Origin: Melieria omissa
Taxonomy: Eukaryota > Arthropoda > Insecta > Diptera > Ulidiidae
Assembly (NCBI GenBank): GCA_963971225.1
Contig: OZ020270.1
Location: 19,019,488 to 19,083,487 of the forward strand
DNA: 64,000 nucleotides
Reading direction: 5' to 3'
In this document: in pieces, positions 51,806 through 64,000 of the stretch
Layout of the letters: every line of letters begins with the position of its first letter
Numbering within the stretch: the first letter of the stretch is position 1
Position numbers and translations under genes: made by a program
Notes under the pieces: generated by a model
Told to the model about the DNA's origin: nothing
The model's database searches: none
Seen by the model: only the letters and a program-made list of their open reading frames with translations

Positions 51806-52896
51806 GCCTTCCTCCACTTGATGTTTTCATCCAAGGAGAGGCCCTAAAGGCCATCCGAAGACTAAAACACAGTGGCCAGTGGTATGGCGCTTGTCCGGCA
51901 ATGGATAATTGTGCTGGCACCGACATAGACCGTACAGTCATGTCCATGCCCCTCGACTCCATGCCTACAACTGTCATACTAAAAAAGCGGTACATGGTCT
52001 TGCTGCCTGAGGCTCACTCTTGGTTGTATCCTGAGGATGAGCCCGGTAAACACTGCTTCCGTATATTCACGGACGGCTCCAGAACGGAAGATGGTTCTGG
52101 CTCTGGGGTCTTCGTGGAATCCACGGGGACTAGACGGTTCTTTGCCCTAGGCTCGCACGCATCTGTGTTTTAGGCAGAGGTGCATGCGATACTTGAGGCG
52201 ATGAACTTTGTCGTATAGAGTAAGTGGAAAGGCAGGTCTATCTGTGTCTGTAGCGACAGCAAAGCTGCGCTTATGGCCTTGGACAGCCCTCCAACCACCT
52301 CTATGCTAGTCAGGTCCTGCAAATCCAGGCTTAATTATGTTGGAAAATACAATAGCCTGATGCCCACCAGGGTCCCGGGACACGCAGGAATTGTGGGTAA
52401 CGAGACCTCGGATTCCTTAGCTAGAATGGGCTCTGAGGCTGATTTTGTCGGCCCTGAGCCTGTTCTGCCACTCCCATCTGCAGCCATCAAAGCCACAGTT
52501 AACGAATGGGTCACTATGACCCAGGAGCGAGCATGGCAGGCTGAGAGCGGCTGCAGGTGGACGAAACTTATGCTTCCCGCCATATCCGACAAATGCTCAC
52601 AGTTTCTTTTGTCACTAGGCAGAAGAGACTGCAGGCAGATGGTCGGGTTAATGACGGGCCATTTCCTATGGGCGAAGCACATGGAAATGGTAGGCATATC
52701 TGACAGTGCCCTATGTCCTGCCTGTGGGGAGGACGTTGAGACGGCGGAACACTTCCTGTGTCTCTGCCCCGCGTTCGCTCGTATCAGGTTTGAGACGTTT
52801 GGCACTGATGTGCTAAGAAGCGACCACCTTGGCTGCTTGGCACCCCAGGATCTATTAAGGTTTCTTCGGAAATCGGGTGGATTTAAAGCATATTAA
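51806..52896 (+). pseudogene. LINE D RNase H and C-terminus (copy 2)
   Basis: Same as 31718-32808, with TAG at 52171-52173 before AEVHAI and the second TAG near 52216. TDGSR, CSDSKAAL and GNETSDSLA are kept, and the Cys/His tail CPACGEDVETAEHFLC is kept. One substitution gives EPGKH in place of ERGKH. Confidence 0.88.
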
Positions 52897-52988
52897 CAGG
52901 GAACAACAAGTCGTAGTACAATGGACGTATAATTGTCTGAGTGCTGCGCTTGCTAGATCGTTCCGACAAAGAAATAAAAAACAAAAAT

Positions 52989-54128
52989 AACCCTCTCACC
53001 CGAGGTGAAGTACCTTGGCACCATACTCGACTCCAAGCTCTCTTGGAGGCGCAACGTGGAAGAGCGGGTGAAGAAGAGCTTGAATGCTTTCTACGTTTGT
53101 CAGAAGGCCTTCGGGAAAAAGTGGGGATTGCGGCCGAGCATTGTTCACTGGCTGTATACAGCGATCATTCGGCCGATCTTATGTTACGGAGCCATTGTCT
53201 GGTGGCCGGCCACGGACACCAGGTCCTTGACGACGCAACTGACGAAGGTGCAGAGACTGGCGGCTATGGGAATAGCAGGAACCGTCTAAAGCACCCCCCA
53301 GGCAGGCCTAGAGATGATTCTACATTTCCACCCAATAGAGCAGTTGATTAAGTGCCGTGCCGCTAAAGGCGCTCTCAGGCTGAGAGAGGCCAACTTGTGG
53401 AAAGAGCACGCTTATGGACACTCTGGGATTCTAAGGTCATTTACGAGGCCAGGTACGGAACATCAATTAGATTCCTGCACGGACTATCTGATTCCATACC
53501 TCAATTTTGAGTCGCGCGCACTTATCTCCTTTCCCTCAAGGGAAGAATGGGGACTTACAAGGGTGACAAGCGACGCCTCCATCACCATCTTCACAGATGG
53601 TTCTAAGATGGTGGAAGGTACAGGAGCTGGTCTCCACTCAGATGTACTAGGGGCTCAACGGTCTTTCAGACTCCCAGACCTCTGTAGCATCTTTCAGGCG
53701 AAGATTTATGCAATCTGGAAAGCTGCTAAATTAATCCGCGACAGCGGACTATCACCCACGGATATCAAAATCTGTGTGGATAGTCAGGCAGCCCTTAAAG
53801 CGCTGGAATCAGCGACTGTGAAATCAAAGGTAGTGCAGAGTTGTCGCACTGCACTTCGCGGCAATCGGACATCACCGAGTCACTCTCTGCTGGGTTCCTG
53901 ACCACTCTGGAGTGGCAGGAAACGAGGCAGCGGATGAGATGGCAAGGAAGGGGGTCGCCCTGCCTCTCACCGAAGTGGACAACTCTGTGCTCCCTCCGAG
54001 AGTGTCTCCTTCATCAAGAGGTCGAATTTATAAAAAAGCTTTATTACCATCAGCCCCGAAGATGTTCGGGAGAAGAGGCCCCCTTGAATTATACAAGAAG
54101 ACAACGAACACAAACATCGCAGCCTAAT
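52989..54128 (+). pseudogene. LINE C ORF2 3' part (copy 2)
   Basis: Repeats 32901-34040: KYLGTILDSKLSW, the RPSIVHWLYTAIIRPIL thumb region (Met to Leu against copy 1), the RNase H TDGSKMVEGTGAGL, AKIYAI with Lys at the Glu position, and VDSQAALKAL. The LINE C 5' part is not in this copy because the duplication starts inside LINE D. Confidence 0.86.
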
Positions 54129-54133
54129 ATGTT

Positions 54134-54516
54134 CTGAGTGAAAAAAGCAAAATGGGGTAGAAGTATTAGATTGGCCCTCACAGTCGCCTGATGCCAACCC
54201 GATAGAAAATATGTGGGCAATTGTAAAGCAGAAACTCAGAGGAAATACTATATGGACAGCAAAACCGTTATCGAGACAAATTCGGCTGAGTTGAAGTCGA
54301 TTGCCTCGGCAACTTGCTCAGAACTTAGCGCAAAGTATGGGTCGGAGGTTTGAGGCCATAATAGCGAGTGACGGCGACTAAACCTGTTATTAAAAATATT
54401 GCGTACAATAAATATTATAAACTTATAAAATGCAGTTTGTTTGAAACGAATCGGACAAATAGTTTCCAAGTTACGACGGTCACGCTTCTACTGGACAGGG
54501 TGTATGAACGTACGTA
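54134..54516 (+). pseudogene. Tc1-type transposase fragment (copy 2)
   Basis: Repeats 34046-34428. SPDANPIENMWAIVKQKL is visible near 54180-54240. It is a fragment without N-terminus or first catalytic residues. Confidence 0.75.
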
Positions 54517-55846
54517 CGTAGTTTTTTCATAAGAGGTGAACCAGAAAAAATTTAGAATTTTTAAGGACACATTAAAAAAAAAGTAATAGTCTGATCTTAC
54601 TAAAATAAACTGCAGTTTATTAAACATTTCTTAAACTCGAATTCACAAACAAATTTCATAAAATATAATTAGTGGTTGCAACATTTTTTTATATTTTTCT
54701 TAACGGTCTTAGTTAGAGACTGGACAGTACTTTCGGTGACTATTGCATGGAAGCAACCATCGATTTCGGAACTGTGCATCATTTTTGTAAATTTATTTTG
54801 TTTTTCTTAGGGGTTGCTTCATTACAGCCCAATATCTTTCAATAGCCCGAAGTTGCAGGCAGTTGGGACGATTTGCCTCTTGTGGGATCACCGTGACACA
54901 ATTTTCTTCATACCATTCCATAGTTGACCTGGAGTACTGGCTTGTCGCTAGGTCTGGCCAAAACAAAACTGTCCCTTTGTACTATTCAATAAATGAAAGA
55001 AGGCGTTTTGGCAGGCATTCTTATATATAAATTCAGGAGTTAATTGTTCCTGTCGTAATGAACGCCTTGCTCCGTAGACCGCAGGAGCAAATAGCTTGCC
55101 AAGCCATGAAGTGTTTTGGAAATTTGATGTATTTCACTTCGGAGTATTTTCTGAATGTTCCATCCTTATTCTTTTTAATGAAATAAAAATTCCCAGGCAA
55201 CTGCTTGAAGTCCGCCTGACAGTAGGTTTCATCATCAAGAATCACGCAATCGAACTTGGTTACGTAATCGTCGTACAGTTTTTGAGCCCGCTTCTTCGCT
55301 ACTTTTTCTTCTGCTGACGACCGGTCAGGCACTTTCTGCTGTTCGTAAGTCCTTAATCCTTGACTTCGCTTATACCGCATCTCAGTTGATTGCGGTGTGC
55401 CTGATGCAGCTGCAACATCTCAAGTCGCCCTCGTGGGTTTATTCCGATATGTACTAACAAGCCTCTTCAGCACTTCTGGGTTACTTGGACCCTTTTTTTT
55501 CTTCCTGATTCTTCGGCTCTGTAGATGGAGTTTCCCACGTTGTAGTTGTTTAAAACATTATAAACCGTCACTACGCTCGCTTTGCTTTCCCTTGCAATGC
55601 TTAGTCTATACTTCGTCTTATCAGTCAAGTAAATGTCCAGTATTAATTTACGGCAGCGCTTTTGCCGTCTGGAAATGTTGACTAAAGTGGATCCAAGATG
55701 CAATTGAGTAATATAGCAAGAAACTGCAATATTTATAGATACTTTCACTCCCAAATACCAGCCACCTAACTCTTGGCATTTTCGAATGCTGGATGCGTAA
55801 AAATTCTAAATTTTTTCTGGTTCACCTCTTATATGAAAAAACTACG
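54517..55846 (-). mobile_element. DD37E-type mariner (copy 2)
   Basis: Repeats 34429-35758 with the same inverted repeats and TA flanks. The broken minus-strand transposase (about 54788-55754) has DDETYC and WQAICSCG. Few differences from copy 1 (for example a G to T change near 55503). Confidence 0.85.
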
Positions 55847-56234
55847 TACTCCTTGTACGCAAACTTATTCTGACTAGTGTATATGTTATTGTTATTGTAA
55901 TTTTTAGCCATCATTAAAACAAAAGTTTTGAAAGAAAGGAGATAGATGCACAAGTAAATATAATTTAATTTTTCTGTTCAATGCTTTTTATGTAAGTGAC
56001 TAATGACTAATGATTCCGAAGATATTCCATGCTAAAAAATTGAGTTGTATGGGCGGTGCCACGCCCCCTTGTGCACAATACACCCTATTCCCCCTGCCGA
56101 AAGACATGACCAAATCTTATGTTTGTACCGAGTGTCATTGATGTGAACGCTATAGTTCCAAAGTTACACCGGATTTTAAAAAGTGCCACGCCTCTTGTCC
56201 AACGACCATAAAATTTTACAGGTGCAATGACACG

Positions 56235-56579
56235 GCAGCCGCCGTGGCTCAGTTGGTTAGTGCGCGGTCCAGCGAGTCGCATGCAGAGCGACGCAAGTTC
56301 GTATTCTGCATGTAGTAACACCTAAAAAAAATAACGGGAAACTCGTTTTCTCTTTCGGTGGCTGTCCTCTCAGCTGGAAATGGCAAACCTCTGAGAGTAA
56401 AAATTGCCTATGAAAAAGCTCCCAACCTGCCGTTCGGAACCGGCATAAAACTGTAGGTCCCTTCCACCCGCGTACAAATTCGCACGCACAACACGGATGG
56501 TTGCGGGAAGCTAGGCCTTAGTCTCGCGTAAGCGGGATGTCGTGCCAATCAATTATTATTATTATTATTTATTATTATT
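56235..56579 (+). mobile_element. tRNA-derived SINE, intact (copy 2)
   Basis: 345 bp, the uninterrupted version of 36147-38023. A-box TGGCTCAGTTGG at about 56245-56256, B-box-like AGTTCGTATTC at about 56296, and a TTA-repeat tail. AATGACACG flanks both ends (56226-56234 and 56580-56588). It serves as the empty site for the copy 1 foldback. Confidence 0.87.
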
Positions 56580-56817
56580 AATGACACGCTTATGCCATGA
56601 CACTGTACTAAATTTCAATGTTGTCCGAGTTATAATTCCGATGATATGCCATATTAAAAATTTAGGTTGTATGGGAGGTGCCACGCCCACCTGCCGTACA
56701 TGTTATATCGCTATAAACCACCGCATTGACATCTTCTATCATACACAAAAAAAATTTTCCCGAAAGAATGAACCGTTTTCGCAAACACTGGCACGTTACA
56801 GAAGGTTAAGTTTTTTT

Positions 56818-57906
56818 TATATATATAAGACTAGCTGGGCCCTGCGGCTTTGCACGCAAGCTCTCCTGTTTCCCCCGATACGAATTCTTAGCCCATTGTT
56901 GAGCCCATCAGATGTTGATTTAAAAAAAAACATGTGTCTAACTATCTTTGATTTCGAGCGTTTTAAAAATTTTGTCAGAAGGCCCATTAAATCATGTGTT
57001 CTCACATTTACTCCAAACAAATTGTTATCTCTTGGTTTGCCATGGTAGATTTAGATATTCAAAAAAATTATAAGCACGTTTTTATTATTTCCCGATTAAA
57101 GTGCTTTTGATAAGTTTGAAGTCAGAACGCCCAATAAAGGTTGTTTTTCCATAAAAATTGTTAACCCCGTTATTTTTGACCCCGTTAGATTTTGATTTTT
57201 AAAAAAGTGAAAAACACGTGTCAAATTATTTCTTACTTCCACAAAGTTTGAGGTCAGTGGCTTCATTAATTCATGTTTTCTCACAGTTTCTCTATTCAAA
57301 CTTTTAACCCGGCGTTGACCCCGTCCAATTTTAATATTTGGAAAAATGAAAAACACATATCGCGTAATTTTACATTTGAAGTACTTTCATCAAGTTTGAA
57401 TTCAAAAGGCTAAAAAAATTGTATTTCTCCATACATTCTTTTAACCCGTCGTTGATCCAGTTAGATTTCGATTTTGAAAATAATGAGAAACGCGTGTTTA
57501 ATTTTTTTATTTCAAGTATTTTTACAAGTTTTGAAATCAATCAATATCAATACAATCAATCATGTTGATTTCAAGTCTTCCCGTAAAAAAAATCTTAACC
57601 CATTGTTGGTCCAGTTAAATTTTGATTTTTCGAAAAATTATAAAATACATGTCGAATTACTTTTGATTTAGAGTATTTTCAGGAAGTTCGAAATCAATAT
57701 GTCTATTAAATCACTTTTCTTCATACAACACTTTAACCCCCATGGTTAGCCTTTTTAGACTTCGAATTTCGAAAATCCCGTCATGGCGTATGTTCGTTCT
57801 TCAAGATGTACCTACAGTCCAAAATTCATGTTTGTCGCTTCAGCGGTTTAGGCTGGGCGATAATAAATCAATCAATAAATCAATGAGTCAGTCAGTCAGG
57901 TTAAAA
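56818..57906 (+). repeat. ~140-bp degenerate tandem array (copy 2)
   Basis: Same array as 38262-39350, with TTAACC at about 57161, 57304, 57441, 57595 and 57734. Noncoding. Confidence 0.75.
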
Positions 57907-60096
57907 AATCTATGTATAAAAAAAATGGAGACGGTACCACGCCCCCTTGTCCAATGCGCACAACTTTCTTCTAGTCGAGTTGTGCTACTAAGTGGACAGT
58001 TTGTACCAACTTTCATTGATTTGCGACTTACAGTTCTGCTGAAATGTTGGGTCATAAAAAATATGCCACACCCCTTTTCAAACGCCCATCAAAGCTCATT
58101 AGTAGAATGACAAATCTATGAGACGACGGTACACCAACTTTCAATGCTGTGCAGCTAACGATTCCGAGGAGATTCCTTATTAAAGAGTTGAGTTGTATGG
58201 GCGGTGCCACGCCTCTTGTCCAGAATCTACCTTATTCCCCCTGCCGAAGGACACGACTAAATCATAACTTGATACCGAGTATCATTGATGTGAATGCTAT
58301 AGTTCCAAAGTTACACCGGAAGTCCAACGCCCATACAATACAACCTGTGAAATAATACGTCTACGCCATGACGCTGTACCGAATTTCAATGCTGTGTGAC
58401 TTAGGATTCCGAAGATATTCCATGTTAAAGAATTGAGTTGTATTGGCGGTGCCACGCCCCCTTGTCCAAACTACACCCTATTCCCCCTGCCGAAGGACAT
58501 GACCAAACCGTAAGTTTGTACCGAATGTCATTGATGTGAACGCTCTAGTTCCAAAGTTACACCGGATTTTAAAAAGTGCCACACCCCTTGTCCAACGCCC
58601 AGTAAATTTGACCGGTCGAACGACACGTCTACGCCATGACACTGTATCAAATTTCAATGCTGTCCGACTTATCATTTCGAAGATATTCCATATTTAAAAA
58701 TTGAGTTGTATGGGCGGTGCCACGCCCCCTTGTTCAAAACCCACCCCATTTCCCCTGTTAAAGGACACGACCAAATGGTAACTTTGTACTGAGTGTCATT
58801 GATGTGACTGCTATAGTTCAAAAGTAACACCGGAATTAAAAAAGTGCCACGCCTCTTGTCCAACGCCCATTAAATTTTAGCAATAGGAACACACTTCTAT
58901 GAGATGACGGTACACCAACTTTCAATGCTATCCGAATTATAATTCCGAAGATTTTCTATGTTAAAAAGTTAAATTGTATGGGCGGTGCCACGCCCCCTTG
59001 TCCAAAATCCTTCCTATTCCCCCCATCGAGGGACCCGACCGAATCGTTAGTTTGTACCGAATGTCATTGATGTGACTGCTATAGTTCAAAAGTAACACCG
59101 GAATTTAAAAAGTGCCACGCCCTTTGTCCAACGCCCATTAAATTTTACCGGTGCAATGACACGCTTATGCCATGAGACTGTACTAAATTTCAATGTTTTC
59201 CGACTTATAATTCCGAAGATATACCATATTAAAAATTTAGGTTGTATGGGAGGTACCACGCCCACCTGCCGTACAAACATGTAATATCGCTATAAACCAC
59301 CGCATTGACATCTTCTATCACACCCAAAAAAAATTTTCCCGAAAGAATGAGCCGTTTCCGCAAACACTGGCACGTAACAGAAGGTTAAGTTTTTTTTATA
59401 TATAAGACTAGCTGACCCGGCAAACTTCGTCTCGCCCAAACGGTCCGTTTGAGTGTGATGCCGTAACTCACATACAGCCACTTTCTTGTATATATATATA
59501 GATTTAAGTTATATGGGCGGTGCCAAGCCCCCTTGTTCAATACCCGCACCATCCTGTCTGTCGGAAGGGAAAATGGTAGGTTCGTACTTAGTTTCATTGC
59601 TGTGCCACTTAAAGTTCAGCAAAATATTTGGGTCACAAACAATGCGCCACGCCCCTTGTCTGACGCCCATCAAATCTTATCATTAGAATGACTCATGTAT
59701 GAGACGACAGGGTACTACATTTTAGTGTTGTATCACTTATAATTCCGAAATTATTCCATATTAAAAATTTGAGTTGCATGAGTGGTGCCCCGCCCCCTTG
59801 TCCAAAATCCACCCTATTCACCCTGCCGAAGGACACGACTAAATAATAAGTTTATACCGAGTGTCATTGATGTGAATGCTATAGTTCAAAAGCTACACCA
59901 GAATTTAAAAAGTGCAACGCCCCTTTCCAACGCCCATTAAATTTTATTTGTGGAACGACACGCCGACACCATGACACTGTACTAAATTTCAATGCTGTTC
60001 GACTTTTAATTCCGAAGATATACCATATTAAAAATTTAGGATGTATGGGAGGTGCCACGCCCACCTGCCGTACAAACATGTATTATACATATAAAC
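57896..60096 (+). repeat. ~267-bp tandem satellite-like array (copy 2)
   Basis: Same array as 39340-41540 at offset 18,556. Anchors fall near 57928, 58199, 58444, 58712, 58980, 59248, 59515, 59780 and 60047. It has scattered substitutions, such as CCACACCCC for CCACGCCCC near 58583. Confidence 0.85.
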
Positions 60097-60309
60097 CTTC
60101 CTCTTGAATCACTCTATCCATTAAAAAAAACCGTTGCGTAGTTTTAAAGATTTAAGCATACATAGGGACAGATAGCGACAGCGACTTTGCTTTATACTAT
60201 GTAGTGATTACAATTAAATGACACTCATATGCCACGTTGCGCTGCGCCAAAAAATGCACATATCGCAATTACACAGTTTGAATGTGGTTTTTTTGCATTG
60301 GTGTCTTAA

Positions 60310-63106
60310 CCCATTACTGCCTGCATAGAGTTCTAGCCAGTCAATTTTGTCTAAATTTACATATGTTGGTAAGGGGTGCTTAGAATAGTTATACACAAAA
60401 ATTCAGGTATCTACCTCATGTAGCACCTGAGATTCAGAGGGGGTGAAATTTCACCCATCCGGCACCAGGTGTGCCGAAATACCCATATATTGCAAGAAGC
60501 TTGGTTGACTTCTTATTACTTTTTTAAAATTCCCGATATAGTCAGTTATTTTTAGTTTTACGTTTATTTAATTATGACTATTGACAAAAGAAAACTTGAA
60601 TGGCAATGTCGGCGCATGAAATTGGCGCCAAAATAAATGGCGCCAAAATAAATGACATTTGGTTTTCTATTCCATGTTTTGCACGTAAAATAATAAATGA
60701 AAGTGAAAATTTACAAAAAATCAATGAAAATGATTCGCAGACATGGAATTTTGAGCACCCTCGAAATAAATGACTTAATTGAGGAAGAATGGAGTGAGCA
60801 CGAAGACAGCGCAAGTCTTGGCAGAGCCGATGATATAGACGTAGTGCTTTTACCACCCGATCATGTGGATGACTTGACGAAGACATGGACGATGATAAAC
60901 AAGTGATCAACGACACTGATCAGAATTTATCATCTGAGGTTGCCGGAGTAATGGAAGTGGAGTTTAGATATAACGATGATAATCCGATTCCGACGAATTT
61001 TCGTTCCAAGCATCAGACTGAGCAATGTTAGTCAGTACATTAAAAATGTGGTTGTAATAATCAGATTTATTTTGAAACTTTTAGGCCAGTTATCCTTTTT
61101 AGAGCAGAGTGTGTCGAAACCAACCTCTCGCAATGTTCGAAAACAGAAGTCAAACGATATAAACGATTTCTTGCAGCCGAAGTGGAGCCGCCGAAATTAC
61201 ACTTTCGATGAACAGCCAGTTGATATTTCCTTCCAAAAAATAAGCGACATGTATGAAAAATTTGGCGCGTTCAAACCGGTACAACTTTTAGAATTATTTA
61301 TTGATCAGAAAGTAAAGAGTATATAACGGATATGACAAACGTATATGCTGCTGAAAAGAATTCAACATTTTGGACTACTGAAGAGGAGGTAAAAAAATTG
61401 ATTGCAATTATGTTTTTGACTGGGTATAATGCATTGCCCAATATTCATGCATATTGGAGCGCCAACACTTCGTGTGGAAATAATTTAGTGAAAAATGCAA
61501 TTAGGCGAGACCGATTTAAATTATTGAAGTCATACTTTCATGTGTGCGATAATAAAAAATTGAATAATTGCGATAAGTTTGGCAAAGTTGCTACGCTCAA
61601 TGAAATTATGAACCGAAACTTTATGCAGTTTGGTGTCTTTGCTCATCATTTGAGTATTGATGAACAAATGATTCCGTACTATGGACGGCATTCTTGCAAA
61701 ATGTTTATCAAGGGCAAGCCGATAAGATTCGGATATAAAATGTGGTGCCTTGCTTCATCGGAGGGATATTTGTACCAATTTATGCCCTATGCTGGAGCGA
61801 ACGACAGAAACAAGAATGGATACGGCTTGGGTGAAAATGTAGTTCTGCAGTTGTTGACAAAATTGGAAAATTCACGGCAGCATACTGTGACCTTTGACAA
61901 CTTTTTTACGTCGCACAAATTAATATGTCGATTAACGACACTAGGTTATTTTGCCACGGGTACTGTGCGTGACAATCGCACAAATAATGCACCATTGAAA
62001 GACGTTAAGGCGATGAGAAAACTTGACCGCGGAGCGTTCGATTGGGTGTTTGATACAAACAACAAAATTGCAGCACTTCGTTGGAATGACAATTCAGTTA
62101 GTTTATATTTTCAAAGTTTTGTATTTCTTGTATATGATCAGTTTTATTTCAGGTTGTCACTATTCTAACGAACTATATTCGTCATGACACAATACATCGA
62201 GCTAAAAGATATGACCGTAAGCAATGTAAGCACATTTTCATTGACCAACCAGATCCCATTTTTACATACAACCAACGAATGGGTGGAGTTGATTTAGTAG
62301 ATAATGGCATTGCGAACTACAGAATCCGGGCTCGTGGAAAAAAATGGTACTGGCCTTTGATAAGTAATGTGTTAGATGCGGCAATGGTAAATTGCATTGC
62401 TTGTTTCAAAAATTTAATAAAAGCAAGCCGATGGCGCGATTTGCGTTTCGACGTGATGTTGTTGAGAATTGGTTGCCCCCAATTGAACGGAACGTACAAT
62501 CCAAGAGATCATTTGGCACAGTGACACCAACTGAAAAACGAGGAGACAAATACCGTCGTTGCAAGCATTGCCAAGGAAAAACCTTCTTTGCATGCATGAA
62601 GTGTGACGTGTGCCTGCATCCAAGAAAATGTTTCGAAAAAAATCATAATGGTCAAAAGCCGACCAAACGAATAATACATTGATTTTATTGATATTAAAAC
62701 TTTTACAATATTAAAAACTCTTTTTCTAAGTACCAGAATAATAACGCGCAATTTTTGAAATTTTGGTACACCTGGTGCCGGACGGGTGAAATTTCACCCC
62801 TTTTTGGAAAACCATTGACTGTACGCAGGTAGATAGTACAAGCAAAACCAGCAATTCACACAAGATAGGCAGTTCAATGAACTACATACTCCAGAAAAAA
62901 CTGCTGGATTTTCCAATATTTACTATTTTTTTTAAATTAGTCAACTTTTTTTATTTTCCAATATTATTAAAAACGAAATGAACCTGCATCTATTCCATTT
63001 CATTCTACAACATTTCAGCCAAATCGCATAACACATTTAGTCAGGGAGGCCAAAGGAAAATTACCTTACCAGGGGGTGAAATTTCACCCCATCCGGCTGT
63101 AATGGG
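60310..63106 (+). mobile_element. piggyBac-family transposon (copy 2)
   Basis: TTAA at 60306-60309 and 63107-63110, with terminal repeats CCCATTACTGCC and GGCTGTAATGGG. It is 36 bp shorter than copy 1. Confidence 0.92.
60697..62682 (+). pseudogene. piggyBac transposase, broken (copy 2)
   Basis: Same structure as 42141-44162: the core frame 61332-62096 with LSIDEQMIPYYGRHS and VTFDNFFTSHKL, the intron GTTAGT...TTTCAG at 62097-62152, MGGVDLVDN after it, and the Cys-rich end CKHCQGKTFF...CDVCLHPRKCF. It shares the frameshifts of copy 1. One substitution gives NEIMN for NEMMN. A 36-bp deletion after TPTEKR removes 12 codons in frame before the Cys-rich domain. Confidence 0.9.
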
Positions 63107-63677
63107 TTAAGCAAATTTGTTGGTCGTTAAAATATCTACAAACTTGCCGAAGACAGTAAAGCGATATTCGGAACGATTTAGGACCTATTAGCATTTAAAT
63201 GTTCGAAGACTTAAGCGACAAACTTCCCGAAAATTACCAAACTTCAAAGTCGGATTTCTCTTAAACTAGAGCCAATCTTACCAAACGGCTGGTGGATCTC
63301 AACTCAGTATACCTATAGGAAACTCACCCAGTAGGTCCCCCCCATGTCTAAATTTTGGACTTGCACTATGCAAGTCGAAAATTCAGACATGGGGGGGACT
63401 TACAGGGCGAGTTTTCATAGGTATACTGAGTTGAGATCCATCAGCCGTTTTGCTGGATTGGCTCTAGTTTAAGAGAAATCCGACTTTGAAGTAAGGTAAT
63501 TTTCGGGAAGTTTGTCGCTTAAGTCTTCGAACATTTAAATGCTAATAGGTCCTAAATCGTTCCAAATATCGCTTTACTGTCTTCGGCAAGTTTGTAGATA
63601 TTTTAACGACCAACAAATTTTCTTAAGACATCAATGCAAAAAAACCACATTCAAACTGTTGTATTTATATTAATATA

Positions 63678-64000
63678 GGGTGTTTTTTTTAGAGGTTTGT
63701 TTTTCGAATAGAGATAAAACTGGCATTTTGTGGTCAAATCTGGTAACTCTATTGTCATTTATGTTCAGTTTGGTTTGCCATTTCATCATGAACAGGTTGA
63801 CAAAAGATCAACGCTTGCAAATCGTGCAAATTTATTTCGGAAATAATGGTTCAGTTCGCGAAGTTTACCGCAAGCTCCGTCCATTTTATGGTCGACATCG
63901 TCCATCAGAGCAATTAATTCGGTTAACCATGGGTCGTTTTCGCACTACGTTTACTCTATGTGATAATACGCATCCGCAGAGACGTCGAACAGTGCGCACC
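63678..64000 (+). mobile_element. Internally deleted mariner (copy 2, cut by window end)
   Basis: Repeats 45158 to about 45480: the left inverted end GGGTGTTTTTTTTAGAGGT and the start of the HTH frame at about 63788 (MNRLTKDQRLQIVQIYF). The right end is outside the window. Confidence 0.85.

Larger units (their letters stand above)
49925..52988 (+). mobile_element. LINE D, copy 2 (5' end missing at the duplication junction)
   Basis: Begins inside ORF2 at HRYIEF. The open frame 49857-50987 is a chimera whose first ~24 codons come from the antisense of the gypsy-type remnant. It ends with the same A-rich tail as copy 1. The endonuclease is almost entirely missing. Confidence 0.88.
60207..63670. 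mobile_element. Foldback FB1 carrying piggyBac (copy 2)
   Basis: Repeats 41651-45150 at offset 18,556, then 18,520 after the 36-bp deletion. The same palindrome with loop ACTAT (63365-63369) and right arm end near 63659. Confidence 0.82.
49925..64000 (+). repeat. Tandem duplication, copy 2 (continues past the window)
   Basis: Matches 29837 to about 45480. I noticed about twenty base substitutions by eye over ~14 kb, for example S to C and V to E in LINE D ORF2. The copy lacks the 1,529-bp foldback and 36 bp of the piggyBac. The junction with the end of copy 1 at 49924/49925 is head to tail. Confidence 0.93.

Overview
This window looks like nuclear DNA from a higher fly (Diptera). I would guess a tephritid-like genome, but only weakly. 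The reasons are eukaryotic transposons throughout, a spliceosomal intron in a piggyBac transposase, a tRNA-derived SINE, and dipteran-style LINEs whose ORF1 resembles the DUF4780 family. I found no convincing host gene. Essentially the whole window is transposable elements, their wreckage and satellite-like repeats, and nearly every coding region is broken by stops, frameshifts or insertions.

Layout. 46-6199 is a Ty3/gypsy LTR retrotransposon with both LTRs, a primer-binding site and a 4-bp ATAT target duplication. 6282-14967 is a full-length LINE (LINE A: ORF1, then endonuclease-RT-RNase H), flanked by a 12-bp duplication and split by a second LINE (LINE 2, 10239-13594). 14980-16606 is AT-rich with no gene seen. 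A ~750-bp repeat lies on both sides (16607-17363 and 23259-24010) of a decayed relative of LINE A (LINE B, 17364-23217), which itself carries a 472-bp MITE. 24011-25520 is a dead mariner/Tc1-type transposon on the minus strand. 25850-34040 is a third LINE (LINE C), interrupted at 29208-32900 by LINE D. A Tc1-type transposase fragment and a DD37E-type mariner (34429-35758) follow. 35917-41650 holds arrays of ~267-bp and ~140-bp tandem units, with a SINE and a foldback element nested inside. 41651-45150 is a foldback element carrying a piggyBac at TTAA. Next come an internally deleted mariner (45158-45749), a second foldback copy (45753-46705), and a minus-strand gypsy-type pol remnant (46706-49924) with a solo LTR inserted in it.

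The largest structure is a head-to-tail tandem duplication. From 49925 to the window end the sequence repeats 29837 onward at an offset of 20,088 bp, with only about twenty substitutions noticed by eye. The copies differ by a 1,529-bp foldback present only in copy 1, which gives an exact filled/empty site pair, and by a 36-bp deletion in the copy 2 piggyBac. The junction at 49924/49925 joins the gypsy-type remnant directly to the middle of LINE D ORF2.

How the parts act together: these are parasites, not a cooperating system. What the window does offer is a readable order of events, because many insertions come with target-site duplications and, in two cases, an empty paralogous site nearby.
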